Source: DATIJJ01 sp039936115 (GTDB taxonomy: Bacteria > Pseudomonadota > Gammaproteobacteria > DSM-16500). Taken from it: a stretch of DNA of 18,885 nt. The position numbers and the translations under genes were made by a program. Where the stretch lies: the NCBI GenBank assembly GCA_039936115.1, contig JBDTIZ010000010.1, positions 1 to 18,885 of the forward strand. The letters run 5' to 3'. The notes under the pieces were generated by a model. That model was not told the DNA's origin and searched no databases. It saw only the letters and a program-made list of their open reading frames with translations. Shown here piece by piece: positions 1 through 7,945 of the stretch; within the stretch, counting starts at the first letter, position 1; each line of letters begins with the position of its first letter.

Positions 1-55
1 TAATGTTGCATATTTAGGCCGCTGGGCGAACACATAGGTTCGCCCCTACAAAAGC
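1..55. repeat. REP-like palindrome, cut by the window start
   Basis: An 8-bp stem, GGGCGAAC (24-31) and GTTCGCCC (38-45), encloses the loop ACATAG and is followed by CTACAAAAGC. Bases 1-23 match the reverse complement of the spacer found in the complete doublets at 2375-2473 and 14962-15063, so this is one arm of a doublet whose other arm lies outside the window. Confidence 0.85.
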
Positions 56-97
56 AAAAAATCTGTAACAGAGACGACATTTAGAGATATTAATTTC

Positions 98-150
98 TGC
101 GCCGACGTTCCGCGGGATCCAGTCAACTTGGCGTCTGTTTCGATTTGTAG
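98..150. repeat. Truncated copy of the 371-bp composite element's terminal arm
   Basis: Bases 116-150 repeat, with small differences, the right-hand end of the composite element near 15160-15194 (ATCCAGTCAACTTGGCGTCT and onward to GATTTGTAG). At 110-115 only one CCGCGG is left where the full copy has the hairpin CCGCGG-CTTGT-CCGCGG, so half of the hairpin has been lost. The repeat ends two bases before the stop codon of rlmI. Together with the REP arm at 1-55 it has the same order as the right half of the composite element. Confidence 0.75.
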
Positions 151-152
151 GA

Positions 153-1352
153 CTATGCGCTTTTCACACATCGCACAATAACCATTTTAAGATAATCCGT
201 TTCTGGAATCGCAATATGTACCGGATGATCGGGTGCCTGGTGACCTCGTTCTAAAATTTGAATTTCACAATTCACCTGCAGTCCAGCCCGTCTGATGGAA
301 TTCACTAATTCACTGTAATCCACATGCATTGAACATGAACACGATATCAGTATTCCATCCGGTTCCAATAATTTCATAGCAGCTTCGTTCAATCGTTGAT
401 ACGCGATTAAACCTTCTTTTTTATCTTTTAGTTTTTTCACGAAAGCAGGGGGATCAAGTATGATCACACCAAATTTTTCTTTTGCAGCAGATAAGTTTTT
501 TAACGCAACAAAAGCATCATCACAAATTACCTTCACTTTTTCAGCAACCTGATTAAGACGCGCATTCTCCATAATCCAGTCACTGGCAAGCGCTGATGAA
601 TCAACACAAGTGACATCCGTTGCACCAGATTTTGCTGCTTGAATCCCCCATGCACCCAAATAACTAAACACATCCAATACACGCTGATTATTGGCATAGT
701 GTGTAAGACGAGAACGATTCAGACGGTGATCGAAAAACCAACCTGTTTTTTGTCCGGTCCAAAGAGGCGCTGAAAATGTCAGTCCATTTTCTTCCAGCGT
801 GATAGTCTCAGGCGGAGTACCAAATGCAGCACTGACATAAGTTTCTAACCCCTCATGTAGCCGTGATCGACTGTCATTACGAAATAAGATAGATTCCACA
901 TCCGGGAAAACTTCACGTAATCCAGCAATAATAGCGTCTTTTTGTGTTTCCATTCCAATTGTTGTGATTTGCACAACCAGTACTTGATTAAAACGATCAA
1001 CAACTAAACCTGGCAATCCATCGCTGTCACCAAAAATTAATCGATAAAAAGGACGGGAATATAATCGAGTACGAAGCGCGAGCGCTGTCTTAATTCGTTC
1101 CGAAAAAAAAGCCACGTTTAAACGGGTATTCAATACTCGACTAAATAAACGACCCGTGATTAATGAGTGCGGATTGACGTAAGCAATCCCTAACGGAGTT
1201 TGATCAGAGGCTACAACACGCACTTCTTCGCCTGAAGTAAAAGACTTTAACGGAGAGATTTTAGTATCAATTTCATTACTGTAAATCCACACATGTCCCG
1301 CACGTAAACGCCGATCTTCATTTTTTTTAAGTCGCAATTCTTTGAGTTGCAT
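153..1352 (-). CDS. rlmI: 23S rRNA (cytosine-C5) methyltransferase, RlmI family
   Basis: This is a cytoplasmic SAM-dependent enzyme of the family that methylates C1962 of 23S rRNA. In the 399-residue protein an N-terminal PUA-like domain (about 1-80) is followed by the family motif GDSDGLPGLVVDR (108-120). The Rossmann methyltransferase domain has GQKTGWFFDHR (200-210), the SAM-binding LDVFSYLGAWG (226-236), motif IV LDPPAF (299-304), and a cysteine-rich motif SCSCSMH (337-343) that should hold the catalytic cysteine. The length matches E. coli RlmI (396). A TTG start six codons upstream (1370) is possible, but ATG at 1352 has AGG seven bases before it and gives the family length, so I prefer it. 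The gene lies 62 bp downstream of the RlmM-like gene on the same strand and may be cotranscribed with it. Confidence 0.9.
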   Translation of the reverse strand: MQLKELRLKKNEDRRLRAGHVWIYSNEIDTKISPLKSFTSGEEVRVVASDQTPLGIAYVNPHSLITGRLFSRVLNTRLNVAFFSERIKTALALRTRLYSRPFYRLIFGDSDGLPGLVVDRFNQVLVVQITTIGMETQKDAIIAGLREVFPDVESILFRNDSRSRLHEGLETYVSAAFGTPPETITLEENGLTFSAPLWTGQKTGWFFDHRLNRSRLTHYANNQRVLDVFSYLGAWGIQAAKSGATDVTCVDSSALASDWIMENARLNQVAEKVKVICDDAFVALKNLSAAKEKFGVIILDPPAFVKKLKDKKEGLIAYQRLNEAAMKLLEPDGILISCSCSMHVDYSELVNSIRRAGLQVNCEIQILERGHQAPDHPVHIAIPETDYLKMVIVRCVKSA

Positions 1353-1414
1353 ACATTTGCCTAGTGTCAAAATTTGAGAGGGTAGAGCCTAACGAGGATT
1401 CGGTGCGAGGTCAA

Positions 1415-2353
1415 TTAAATCCAATCAGGTGATAAATTCACAGGTGCCGGATAAAAAAATGTAGCTTCATGTTTGTTATGAAAAAGATGTAAAACGCGTG
1501 CCCCTGGAATAGTTTGAAATTGTTGGATTTCCGCCAAATTCGTTTCACCTTGTAATTTAATCGTAAAAATTAAGCGTTTTGCTTTGCCTGAATCAATCCA
1601 CTTTTTGGCAAGTTCAAATAATCGGTCTGGATAACAGGCAACGTCAGATAATAACCAATCAACTGGTTCTGATATTGTTTTAGGATCTAGGCCGAAGGCA
1701 CTTTCACGGCGATATTCAATTCGCGGTAATGTTGCAATTCTAGGCTCTAACTCTGCTTTGTCGATCGCAATCACTCGCGCGCCTAATGACTGACAAACGT
1801 AACTCCAACCGCCAGGTGATGCGCCTAGGTCGATTACAAGCTCACCTGATTTTGGGTGAACTTCAAGTAAACTGAGAGCCTCCCATAATTTTAAATACGC
1901 ACGATTAGGCGGATTTTTTTTATCTTCAATAAATTGAAAATCACCTAATGGCGGTTTTTTCCAGCGTAACGCACTATAAACTAAGGTGTTTTGATCTAAT
2001 AGACTAAAACAACCGATAGGAGGTATTGCGTCCATGATTGGAAAGGTATGGGTGAGTGTTGGTAATTTTCGTAATTCAGCTAAAATTAAGTGTGATCGTC
2101 GAATGGTTTCAATTGGATTTAAAAACCAGAATTTACCCGCTTGGCGCAAGATACGCACGGCTTCTGAAATTGATTGAAATGAAACAAGTTTTGGTTCAAG
2201 CCATGCATCTAATGCGAAACATACATCTGATTTTTTGACAGTTGAGAAAACTAAATTACCTATAATCTCCGGCTGATCATTGAGCTCACGGCAGAGTTCT
2301 TCGAGATAGTCTGGTTTGGCTGTGTAGATTGCATTAAAAGGGCGTATTGGCAT
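1415..2353 (-). CDS. FtsJ-fold rRNA 2'-O-methyltransferase, RlmM-like
   Basis: A SAM-dependent 2'-O-ribose methyltransferase of 312 residues. The C-terminal half is a clear FtsJ/RrmJ fold: SAM motif DLGASPGGW (175-183) and a complete K-D-K-E tetrad, K155 (RAYLKLWEA), D237 (LLSDVACYP), K266 (FTIKLQGE) and E296 (NKHEATFF). The first 140 residues would be the RNA-binding part. DLGA.PGGW and a large N-terminal part resemble RlmM (C2498 of 23S rRNA), but E. coli RlmM has about 366 residues, so the exact target is not certain. The start is ATG at 2353, with AAGGA five bases before it. The open frame runs further to 2422, but that extra stretch is translated from a REP-like repeat and is almost surely not protein. 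The repeat therefore lies in this gene's leader. Confidence 0.8.
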   Translation of the reverse strand: MPIRPFNAIYTAKPDYLEELCRELNDQPEIIGNLVFSTVKKSDVCFALDAWLEPKLVSFQSISEAVRILRQAGKFWFLNPIETIRRSHLILAELRKLPTLTHTFPIMDAIPPIGCFSLLDQNTLVYSALRWKKPPLGDFQFIEDKKNPPNRAYLKLWEALSLLEVHPKSGELVIDLGASPGGWSYVCQSLGARVIAIDKAELEPRIATLPRIEYRRESAFGLDPKTISEPVDWLLSDVACYPDRLFELAKKWIDSGKAKRLIFTIKLQGETNLAEIQQFQTIPGARVLHLFHNKHEATFFYPAPVNLSPDWI

Positions 2354-2374
2354 GTTTTCCTTGATGTAATGGTT

Positions 2375-2473
2375 TTTTGTAGGGGCGAACCTATGTGTTC
2401 GCCCTGCAGCCTTAATACGCAAATGTTATTTCTTCGAGCCAAAGGGCGAACACACAGGTTCGCCCCTACAAAA
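2375..2473. repeat. REP-like doublet (inverted pair), 99 bp
   Basis: The ends are TTTTGTAG and CTACAAAA. The left arm is GGGCGAAC (2383-2390), loop CTATGT, GTTCGCCC (2397-2404). The right arm is GGGCGAAC (2444-2451), loop ACACAG, GTTCGCCC (2458-2465). A spacer of about 39 bp separates the arms. Each arm is a hairpin alone, and the two arms can also pair with each other. It lies between the transpeptidase gene and the RlmM-like gene, 21 bp upstream of the latter's start codon. Confidence 0.9.
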
Positions 2474-2508
2474 GCCAAAACACCGGGCGCCAAGCAGAAT
2501 AAAACAAT

Positions 2509-3717
2509 TTACTGATCTTTGCCATACACATCATCACGGAAATTAACCGCACCGTTTTCATCAATCCAAGCCGTTATATAGGTAATAAAAATCGGCAACG
2601 ATTGCGGCACACGCACGTACGTCGTTTTGCCTGTATCAAGAATAGATTGCATACGATCTTCATCCCATTCAGGATTTGTTTTCATTAAATAATCCACTAA
2701 TGCAACGGGATTTTCTAAGCGTACACATCCATGACTTAATGCTCGTGTATCTTCATTAAATAATTCTTTTGCGGGCGTATCATGAAGATAAACATCTTGT
2801 GAATTTTGAAATTCAAATTTAATGACTCCCAATGAATTATCTTCTCCCGGTTCTTGACGTAAAAAATAGGGAAAAGTACGAGCATCAGATCTTTGCCAAT
2901 TCACATCTTCTTGATTCATTTCAATAGCATTATTTTCCTGGCTCTCAAAAATCCGAATACGATTTTCATCTAAATAGCCTGGATTTTCTGCGACTTTTTT
3001 TACAATTTCTTTGCGCGCAATTGTTTCTGGAATATTCCAATAAGGATTAAATACAATACGTAAAATGCTAGATTGAAGTTCAGGTGTTTGATTTGTAATT
3101 TTTCCTACAATTGTTTTCATACTAAATACTTTTTCATTATTTTCGTAAACATACAATTCATACTCTGGAATGTTTACCATGACAAAACGATCGGTTAATT
3201 TATCCGATAATTCGGCCCAACGTCGCATATTGACTTCGATTTGTTTAGCACGTTCGGCCGGCGTAATATTCAATTCTCGTAAGGTGTTTGTTCCTACCAC
3301 ACCATCTGCTTTTAAGCCGTGACGCGCTTGAAATACCCGCACCGCTTGTCCTAGTGGTCGATCAAATAAGTTATCGTTACGGTTGAATGCAGTAGGCAAA
3401 TCATTTGTGATAAGTAACCGTTCTCGTAAGATAGCGACGGTTGAATTTTTACTGCCGACTTTTAATAATTTATGAGTTTCTGGGACCATAGGCCATGGAT
3501 GAGATTCGGCATTTTGATAATTGGCTAAGGCATAGCGTAATTCATTGAGATTTTTATCGGCGAGTGACGATGCGATATGTTCTGGCTGAGGTTTAGCTAG
3601 GCTGCTGTTATACATCGGTTGGAAAAGGGTGTCTGCCAAAGATGCGTTAGTCATCATCAACAGAAATAAAATGGCTAGAACGGTCCATTGCATGAACAAT
3701 CTTAACCGATTACTCAT
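2509..3717 (-). CDS. Exported L,D-transpeptidase (YcbB/LdtD-like, YkuD catalytic domain)
   Basis: A periplasmic cell-wall enzyme that should form 3-3 peptide cross-links or attach partners to peptidoglycan, as YkuD-domain proteins do. The 402-residue protein starts with a signal sequence (positive SNRLR, then a hydrophobic run to about 28, likely cleaved near ASLA-DT). A peptidoglycan-binding domain follows at about 83-150 (RERLL, AVRVFQARHGL, DGVVGTNTLRELN). The YkuD domain begins at about 178 and contains SHGCVRLENP (328-337), with catalytic Cys331 and His329. E. coli LdtD has 615 residues; this protein lacks most of the N-terminal scaffold. The start is ATG at 3717 because AAGGAG stands six bases before it (3724-3729). 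An upstream in-frame start at 3753 would put extra residues ahead of the signal peptide. Confidence 0.9.
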   Translation of the reverse strand: MSNRLRLFMQWTVLAILFLLMMTNASLADTLFQPMYNSSLAKPQPEHIASSLADKNLNELRYALANYQNAESHPWPMVPETHKLLKVGSKNSTVAILRERLLITNDLPTAFNRNDNLFDRPLGQAVRVFQARHGLKADGVVGTNTLRELNITPAERAKQIEVNMRRWAELSDKLTDRFVMVNIPEYELYVYENNEKVFSMKTIVGKITNQTPELQSSILRIVFNPYWNIPETIARKEIVKKVAENPGYLDENRIRIFESQENNAIEMNQEDVNWQRSDARTFPYFLRQEPGEDNSLGVIKFEFQNSQDVYLHDTPAKELFNEDTRALSHGCVRLENPVALVDYLMKTNPEWDEDRMQSILDTGKTTYVRVPQSLPIFITYITAWIDENGAVNFRDDVYGKDQ

Positions 3718-3925
3718 GACCCACTCCTTAATCGAATTTACGTCAACTCTCAATTCGCATTACTACAAAAAGAGGTAATTAAAAAACGTCAATCCTTTGG
3801 CGTGGTGTTCGTATGTGTATAAATTAATTTTAGCATGGATTTGGAGAAAGGTTTGAGATGGGGTAGGTTTGAATTTATAATGAACAGTTTTAGGAAGTTA
3901 ATGTAAAAATATATCAATGAGAAGA

Positions 3926-3963
3926 GAGGGCGAATATACGTATATTCGCCTCTGCAAATGCTA
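3926..3963. repeat. Divergent REP-like unit with a perfect 22-bp palindrome
   Basis: Bases 3929-3950 form an uninterrupted palindrome, GGCGAATATAC followed at once by GTATATTCGCC. The flanks (AGAGGG before, CTCTGCAAATGC after) line up with the right arm of the REP family (AGAGGGCGAAC to CCCCTACAAAAGC). It therefore looks like a diverged family member whose loop has become part of the stem. The gene-free stretch 3718-4076 holds this unit, the doublet at 3970-4063 and the leader of the transpeptidase gene; nothing else is evident in it. Confidence 0.7.
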
Positions 3964-3969
3964 ACTTAT

Positions 3970-4063
3970 GTAGGGGCGAACCTATGTGTTCGCCCTGCGG
4001 CCTAAATACGCAAAAATTGTTTATTGAGCAAGTGGGCAGACACATAGGTCTGCCCCTACAAAA
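3970..4063. repeat. REP-like doublet with compensatory stem changes
   Basis: The left arm is standard: GGGCGAAC (3974-3981), loop CTATGT, GTTCGCCC (3988-3995). The right arm reads GGGCAGAC (4034-4041), loop ACATAG, GTCTGCCC (4048-4055). Two adjacent base pairs differ from the consensus on both sides of the stem, so the arm still folds on itself but pairs less well with the left arm. The element ends 13 bp from the stop codon of the 823-residue protein gene. Confidence 0.9.
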
Positions 4064-4076
4064 GATTATGATAGAG

Positions 4077-6548
4077 TTATGACGGCATTAAGCTTGCATA
4101 CTCCTCTCGAGCCGTCTGTCTTACCTTTTCTACCTCAGCAATTAATTTAGATATTATGTTTCTATCTTTTCTAAATTGTTTTTCAAGGATCTTGAGCGCA
4201 TTTGGTATGTTCGCATTTTTTACCTCACGAGCTGTTAGAACTTCGTTGAATAACTGCAGACGCTTCTCTTTACCCTGATCTGCCAATTTTTGTTCCGCTG
4301 TAACTGTTGCTGCAGGCGTATAATTTTCTACAATCATGTTAGTTAAAGTAGGAGAGGCTGGTCTGGCTGCGAGCTCTTTCATAATTTGATTCTGAGATGA
4401 GGCTGGTTGACGTGACGGAGACTCTGGTCGAGTAACTTGTTTAGCTTGTTCCGATTCTTTCACTTTTAATAACTGCACTTCTTTCTCCAGCCTGAGCCTT
4501 TCAAGCTCTGCGGATTCTCGTCGTGCTTGCTCGTCGTTTTGCCGCTGAAGTTTTTCACGTTCTTCAGTTTCCCGCTGAACTTGTTGCTCTCGTAATTTAT
4601 CTCGTGCTTCGAGTTGAGCTTTTGTACCTTCATCCGAGTTTAATACTAGCCGTACCTGACTTGCGATGCCTTTGAACAGTGATATTTTATCAAGCTCTAC
4701 TTGAAGCCTCGCATTCAAATCATATTTACTATTTGGCGATGCAGCGCTGATAAATTCGTTAAGTGTAGAGATCTTTAAATCTAGCGTATTCATTTGTTCT
4801 TCTAGCGTTTTTATTTCTTTTTCAGTAATTGCTTGCGATACAAGCTCTTTTGCTGATTTTTTCACAGCAAGAACGACTTTGTCAGACTCTAATTGAGTGA
4901 GGCTGCGTGAAAAGTCATTAATACCAGCAAGTGCTTTTTCTTCAGCTTGTTTCTCTTCCTCAGCTGTTTTAAATTGGGCTTTGTTTTTTTCCATATAAAT
5001 AGCAGGAAAGTGATCTTGTAACACAAGCGGCAAATAAGTATTAAGATTTTCACATGCGTAGGCTCTGGTCGCTTCAGGATATTCAAATCCTAACGTATGG
5101 TCTAAATACTGTTCTGGGATCGCAAATTTTAATACAGAACTTCCCGGAATTGATTTTTTAGTGGTTCCAAAATATATAGCACTGGTTTCTTTCAAGCTTA
5201 ATTCAAGCAAAGGGTCTAAATCACCAAGATGTGCTAGTTTTTGAATAGTCAGTGTGATGTCATTTTTAATTTGCTGAATGTTCGCAAGCTTTCCATTATT
5301 CTTTTTTACCGAAACATAATTATCGCGAAACTCTGCGAGTTTTATGCGTTCACTTGCGATCATTATTTTCAATGCATTTGGATTGCGTGATTGTATTTCA
5401 TTTCTTAAGCTGTGAATCACCATATAAACGGCTTCAGTGAAATCAGAACAGTAAGTTCCCTCACGCTGTGCTGTATCAGCAGCCGAGCCTAATTTGCAAA
5501 TAAGATTCAACCAATCTGCATCGGTTGTTCCTTCTTTCTGAGCAGCATCATTGAGTAATTTCCTGAGTGAATTGCACTCTGCAGTTTTCTTCGCAATATC
5601 ACTTCCAGTCTTTTTCCAACGAATATAATTATCGAAATAACCATTTAAGTTGAAAATTAATGTTTTTGACAGGTTAGATACGGTAGTCAGTTGCTCTAGT
5701 TCTGAAGAACGGGGGATATCTAAAGATGTCTTTCTAAATGAAGTGAGTTTTACTTCATCAGTCACAGCAGAAATTGGAGTTTGAGTCGAAAGACTATCAG
5801 GAAGAGATACTGTTTCACTGAGTGATTCTGCTTTCATATCAGTCCCAGCGATTTTTACAAATTTATCTTTATATTTTTCTAAATAAATTTGCTCAAATAC
5901 AGATTGCAATACGAGAGGAAGATACGTATTGATTCCCTCACAATTATAATTTTTTGTGGCTTCAGAATACTCGAAACGGAAATTCTCAGCCGATGTAATA
6001 TATTTAACAGCTGTGGCAAGAATCCCTGAGAATTTTGCGGAACCAGGATATAATGATTTTTCTATTTCCTCGGAATCTAATTCTAACAACGGATCAAGAT
6101 GACCTAAATGAGCCAATTGTTTAATTCGCAGATAAATTTGCGCCTGTATTTCATTGAGAGATGTTTCTTTTTCATTTTGTTTTTTGGCAAGAACATATTG
6201 TTGTCTAAGCCTAGCCAGTTTTGCTTGCTCATCTTTGATTCGCGCAATCAAATTCTGTGTGCTAATTTCTCTACGTATGCGATGAAGCACCATGTACATG
6301 ACTTCTGTACAACTCGAAGCAAAAGTACCTTTAAGTTGGATTTCATCTGCTTTTTTACCCATCTCAACAACAAGATCTAGCCAATCTTTGTCAGTCGTCG
6401 ACCGCTTAATACCAAGATTATTGATACGCTGTCTGAATTCATTTATATCAGCATTTTTTACAGCTATGTCAGACCCTTGAGTTTTACCGTGGATGTAATT
6501 GTCTAAATAATGGTTAAGTTCAATAATAACTTTTTGCGATAAAGGCAT
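4077..6548 (-). CDS. Unknown 823-residue protein: tandemly duplicated domain plus coiled-coil tail
   Basis: I do not recognise the family. An approximately 230-residue domain occurs twice, at about 4-230 and 294-526. Both copies keep DNYI (16-19; 306-309), GSDIA (25-29; 315-319), TTD.DWL, TE..YMV.H..R.EI, QLAHLG.LDPLLEL (144-157; 437-450) and NTYLPLVLQ (207-215; 503-511). A polar serine/threonine-rich linker (about 235-290) joins the copies. From about 527 the protein is charged and helical, with a strong coiled coil at about 640-705 rich in E, R, Q and K. A proline/serine stretch (706-735) and a basic-acidic helical end follow. No signal peptide or membrane segment is seen, so it is probably cytoplasmic or injected into a host. 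AAGGAGG eight bases before ATG 6548 fixes the start. It stands alone, with repeats on both sides. A secreted effector is possible but unproven. Confidence 0.8.
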   Translation of the reverse strand: MPLSQKVIIELNHYLDNYIHGKTQGSDIAVKNADINEFRQRINNLGIKRSTTDKDWLDLVVEMGKKADEIQLKGTFASSCTEVMYMVLHRIRREISTQNLIARIKDEQAKLARLRQQYVLAKKQNEKETSLNEIQAQIYLRIKQLAHLGHLDPLLELDSEEIEKSLYPGSAKFSGILATAVKYITSAENFRFEYSEATKNYNCEGINTYLPLVLQSVFEQIYLEKYKDKFVKIAGTDMKAESLSETVSLPDSLSTQTPISAVTDEVKLTSFRKTSLDIPRSSELEQLTTVSNLSKTLIFNLNGYFDNYIRWKKTGSDIAKKTAECNSLRKLLNDAAQKEGTTDADWLNLICKLGSAADTAQREGTYCSDFTEAVYMVIHSLRNEIQSRNPNALKIMIASERIKLAEFRDNYVSVKKNNGKLANIQQIKNDITLTIQKLAHLGDLDPLLELSLKETSAIYFGTTKKSIPGSSVLKFAIPEQYLDHTLGFEYPEATRAYACENLNTYLPLVLQDHFPAIYMEKNKAQFKTAEEEKQAEEKALAGINDFSRSLTQLESDKVVLAVKKSAKELVSQAITEKEIKTLEEQMNTLDLKISTLNEFISAASPNSKYDLNARLQVELDKISLFKGIASQVRLVLNSDEGTKAQLEARDKLREQQVQRETEEREKLQRQNDEQARRESAELERLRLEKEVQLLKVKESEQAKQVTRPESPSRQPASSQNQIMKELAARPASPTLTNMIVENYTPAATVTAEQKLADQGKEKRLQLFNEVLTAREVKNANIPNALKILEKQFRKDRNIISKLIAEVEKVRQTAREEYASLMPS

Positions 6549-6697
6549 GTGACTAACCTCCTTGTTAGGTAGATAAAAATCCTAAAAAGTAAAATCAAAT
6601 AAATTTGCTTCTACAGAATAGAGATAACGGATAATCCAACCCTACATACTAACGATAATTTCTTAAGGAATTCTTAAATGAATACAGTGTTCATATC

Positions 6698-6743
6698 TTT
6701 TGTAGGGGCAAACCTGTGTGTTCGCCCTCTCTTTGAAGAGAGG
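6698..6743. repeat. Single REP-like arm joined to a second hairpin
   Basis: GTAG heads the stem GGGCAAAC (6706-6713), loop CTGTGT, GTTCGCCC (6720-6727), which has one mismatched pair. The last bases of this stem also begin a second hairpin, CCTCTCT (6726-6732) with AGAGAGG (6737-6743). The arm faces the same way as the left arms of the doublets and has no right partner. It lies in the 328-bp gap between two divergent genes, upstream of the dehydrogenase promoter candidate; apart from the ribosome-binding sites nothing else is evident in the gap. Confidence 0.75.
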
Positions 6744-6811
6744 AAATTTGTGAAGTGAGTCACAGGGTAAAAGAATCCAGCATATCGCAAAAAAACAGAA
6801 AATTTATTATA

Positions 6812-6840
6812 TTGACTGATAAGGGAGTGACAGATACCCT
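6812..6840 (+). promoter_or_regulatory. Candidate sigma-70 promoter of the 2-oxoacid dehydrogenase operon
   Basis: TTGACT (6812-6817) is five of six to the -35 consensus. After 17 bp comes TACCCT (6835-6840), which keeps the important T, A and final T of the -10 box. Transcription would begin about 30 bases before the GTG start at 6877. Judged by eye only; the -10 is weak, which would suit an activated or induced promoter. Confidence 0.4.
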
Positions 6841-6876
6841 GATACGCACTTCGAACGGAAGAGGAGTGTCTTCTAA

Positions 6877-7944
6877 GTGAAAATTATTGCACAATTTGAA
6901 ATTCCTTATTATCAATATTTAGATGAACAGAGTCACTTAGCAGACGATGCTCCACCGTTTGCAAAAGAGATCAATAAACTCGTTCAACTCTATCGCCAAA
7001 TGGTGATGAGCAGAATATTTGACACCAAAGCGATCGCATTACAGCGAACTGGAAAAATGGGAACCTACCCGTCCATTCGTGGCCAAGAAGCAGTATTTAT
7101 TGGTATCGGTGATGCCATGCCCAAAGATGATATTTTTGTGCCTTATTATCGAGATTCCGCGACCTTAATTCAGCGCGGTGTGAATCCCGTCGACATTTTT
7201 ATGTATTGGGGCGGCGATGAGCGCGGAAATTTATTTGCCGACAAAGATAATAACTTTCCATTTGCAGTTCCCATCGGCACGCAAGTGTTACATGCGGTCG
7301 GTGCAGCAACTGCTTTAAAAATCCGTAAGAAAAATCGTGCGGTGCTGGCCGTGTGTGGTGATGGCGGCACATCAGAAGGTGATTTTTATGAAGCCATGAA
7401 TGTTGCCGGTGTTTGGAAATTACCCATCGTGTTTGTGGTGTGCAATAATCAGTGGGCAATTTCAGTACCACGCAGCGCACAAACCGCAGCCCAAACCATT
7501 GCACAAAAAGCCATAGCAGCGGGCTTTCAAGGCGAGCAAGTCGATGGTAATGATATTATTGCGGTCTATGATCGAGTCCATGAAGCGTTAAAAAAAGCGC
7601 GAGAACAAAATCAACCCACATTATTAGAAATGGTTTGCTATCGTCAGAGTGATCACACGACCGCAGATGATGCGAGCCGTTATGAACCTAAAGCTAATCG
7701 TGAAGAAGAATGGAAAAAAGAACCTATTGCCCGTTTACGTCGCTACCTTGAAAACCACAATGCTTGGTCTGAAACCGAAGAACAAGCGCTGTTGGCACAA
7801 TGCACTGCGGATGTCGAAAAAATTGTCGAAGAATATATGTCAGCAAGCGCGGCAAATCCTGCTTCCATGTTTGATCATCTGTATGAAACATTACCTGAAA
7901 TATACGAAGAACAGCGCGCAATGTTACAGAATTTAGGAGTGTGA
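6877..7944 (+). CDS. 2-oxoacid dehydrogenase E1 component, alpha subunit (branched-chain or pyruvate type)
   Basis: The thiamine-diphosphate-binding half of a heterotetrameric E1, which decarboxylates a 2-oxoacid and passes the acyl group to lipoyl-E2. In the 355-residue protein the ThDP motif starts at GDGGTSEGDF (161-170) and ends at NNQ (190-192). The active-site loop is DHTTADDASRYE (259-270), with the HxTxDD pattern found in these subunits. The first 40 residues are extra to the core. It starts with GTG at 6877, preceded by GAGGAG ten bases upstream. One base separates its stop codon from the E1-beta start. Sequence by eye does not decide between pyruvate and branched-chain substrates. 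The leucine-breakdown genes directly downstream favour the branched-chain enzyme (BkdA1). No E3 gene is in the window. Confidence 0.85.
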   Translation: MKIIAQFEIPYYQYLDEQSHLADDAPPFAKEINKLVQLYRQMVMSRIFDTKAIALQRTGKMGTYPSIRGQEAVFIGIGDAMPKDDIFVPYYRDSATLIQRGVNPVDIFMYWGGDERGNLFADKDNNFPFAVPIGTQVLHAVGAATALKIRKKNRAVLAVCGDGGTSEGDFYEAMNVAGVWKLPIVFVVCNNQWAISVPRSAQTAAQTIAQKAIAAGFQGEQVDGNDIIAVYDRVHEALKKAREQNQPTLLEMVCYRQSDHTTADDASRYEPKANREEEWKKEPIARLRRYLENHNAWSETEEQALLAQCTADVEKIVEEYMSASAANPASMFDHLYETLPEIYEEQRAMLQNLGV

Positions 7945-7945
7945 C

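Noticed and set aside
2260..2493. Minus-strand open frame with the peptide FVGANLCVRPL
   Set aside because: It is a translation of the REP doublet and overlaps the start of the RlmM-like gene in another frame; no ribosome-binding site or family support.
3775..3792. Promoter for the L,D-transpeptidase gene based on minus-strand TTGACG (3792-3787)
   Set aside because: No acceptable -10 at 16-18 bp; only TAGTAA at an over-long spacing.
4889..5086. Second open frame inside the 823-residue gene as evidence of a frameshift or overlapping gene
   Set aside because: It is a low-complexity shadow of the coding strand in another frame; the main frame is continuous and keeps its motifs.
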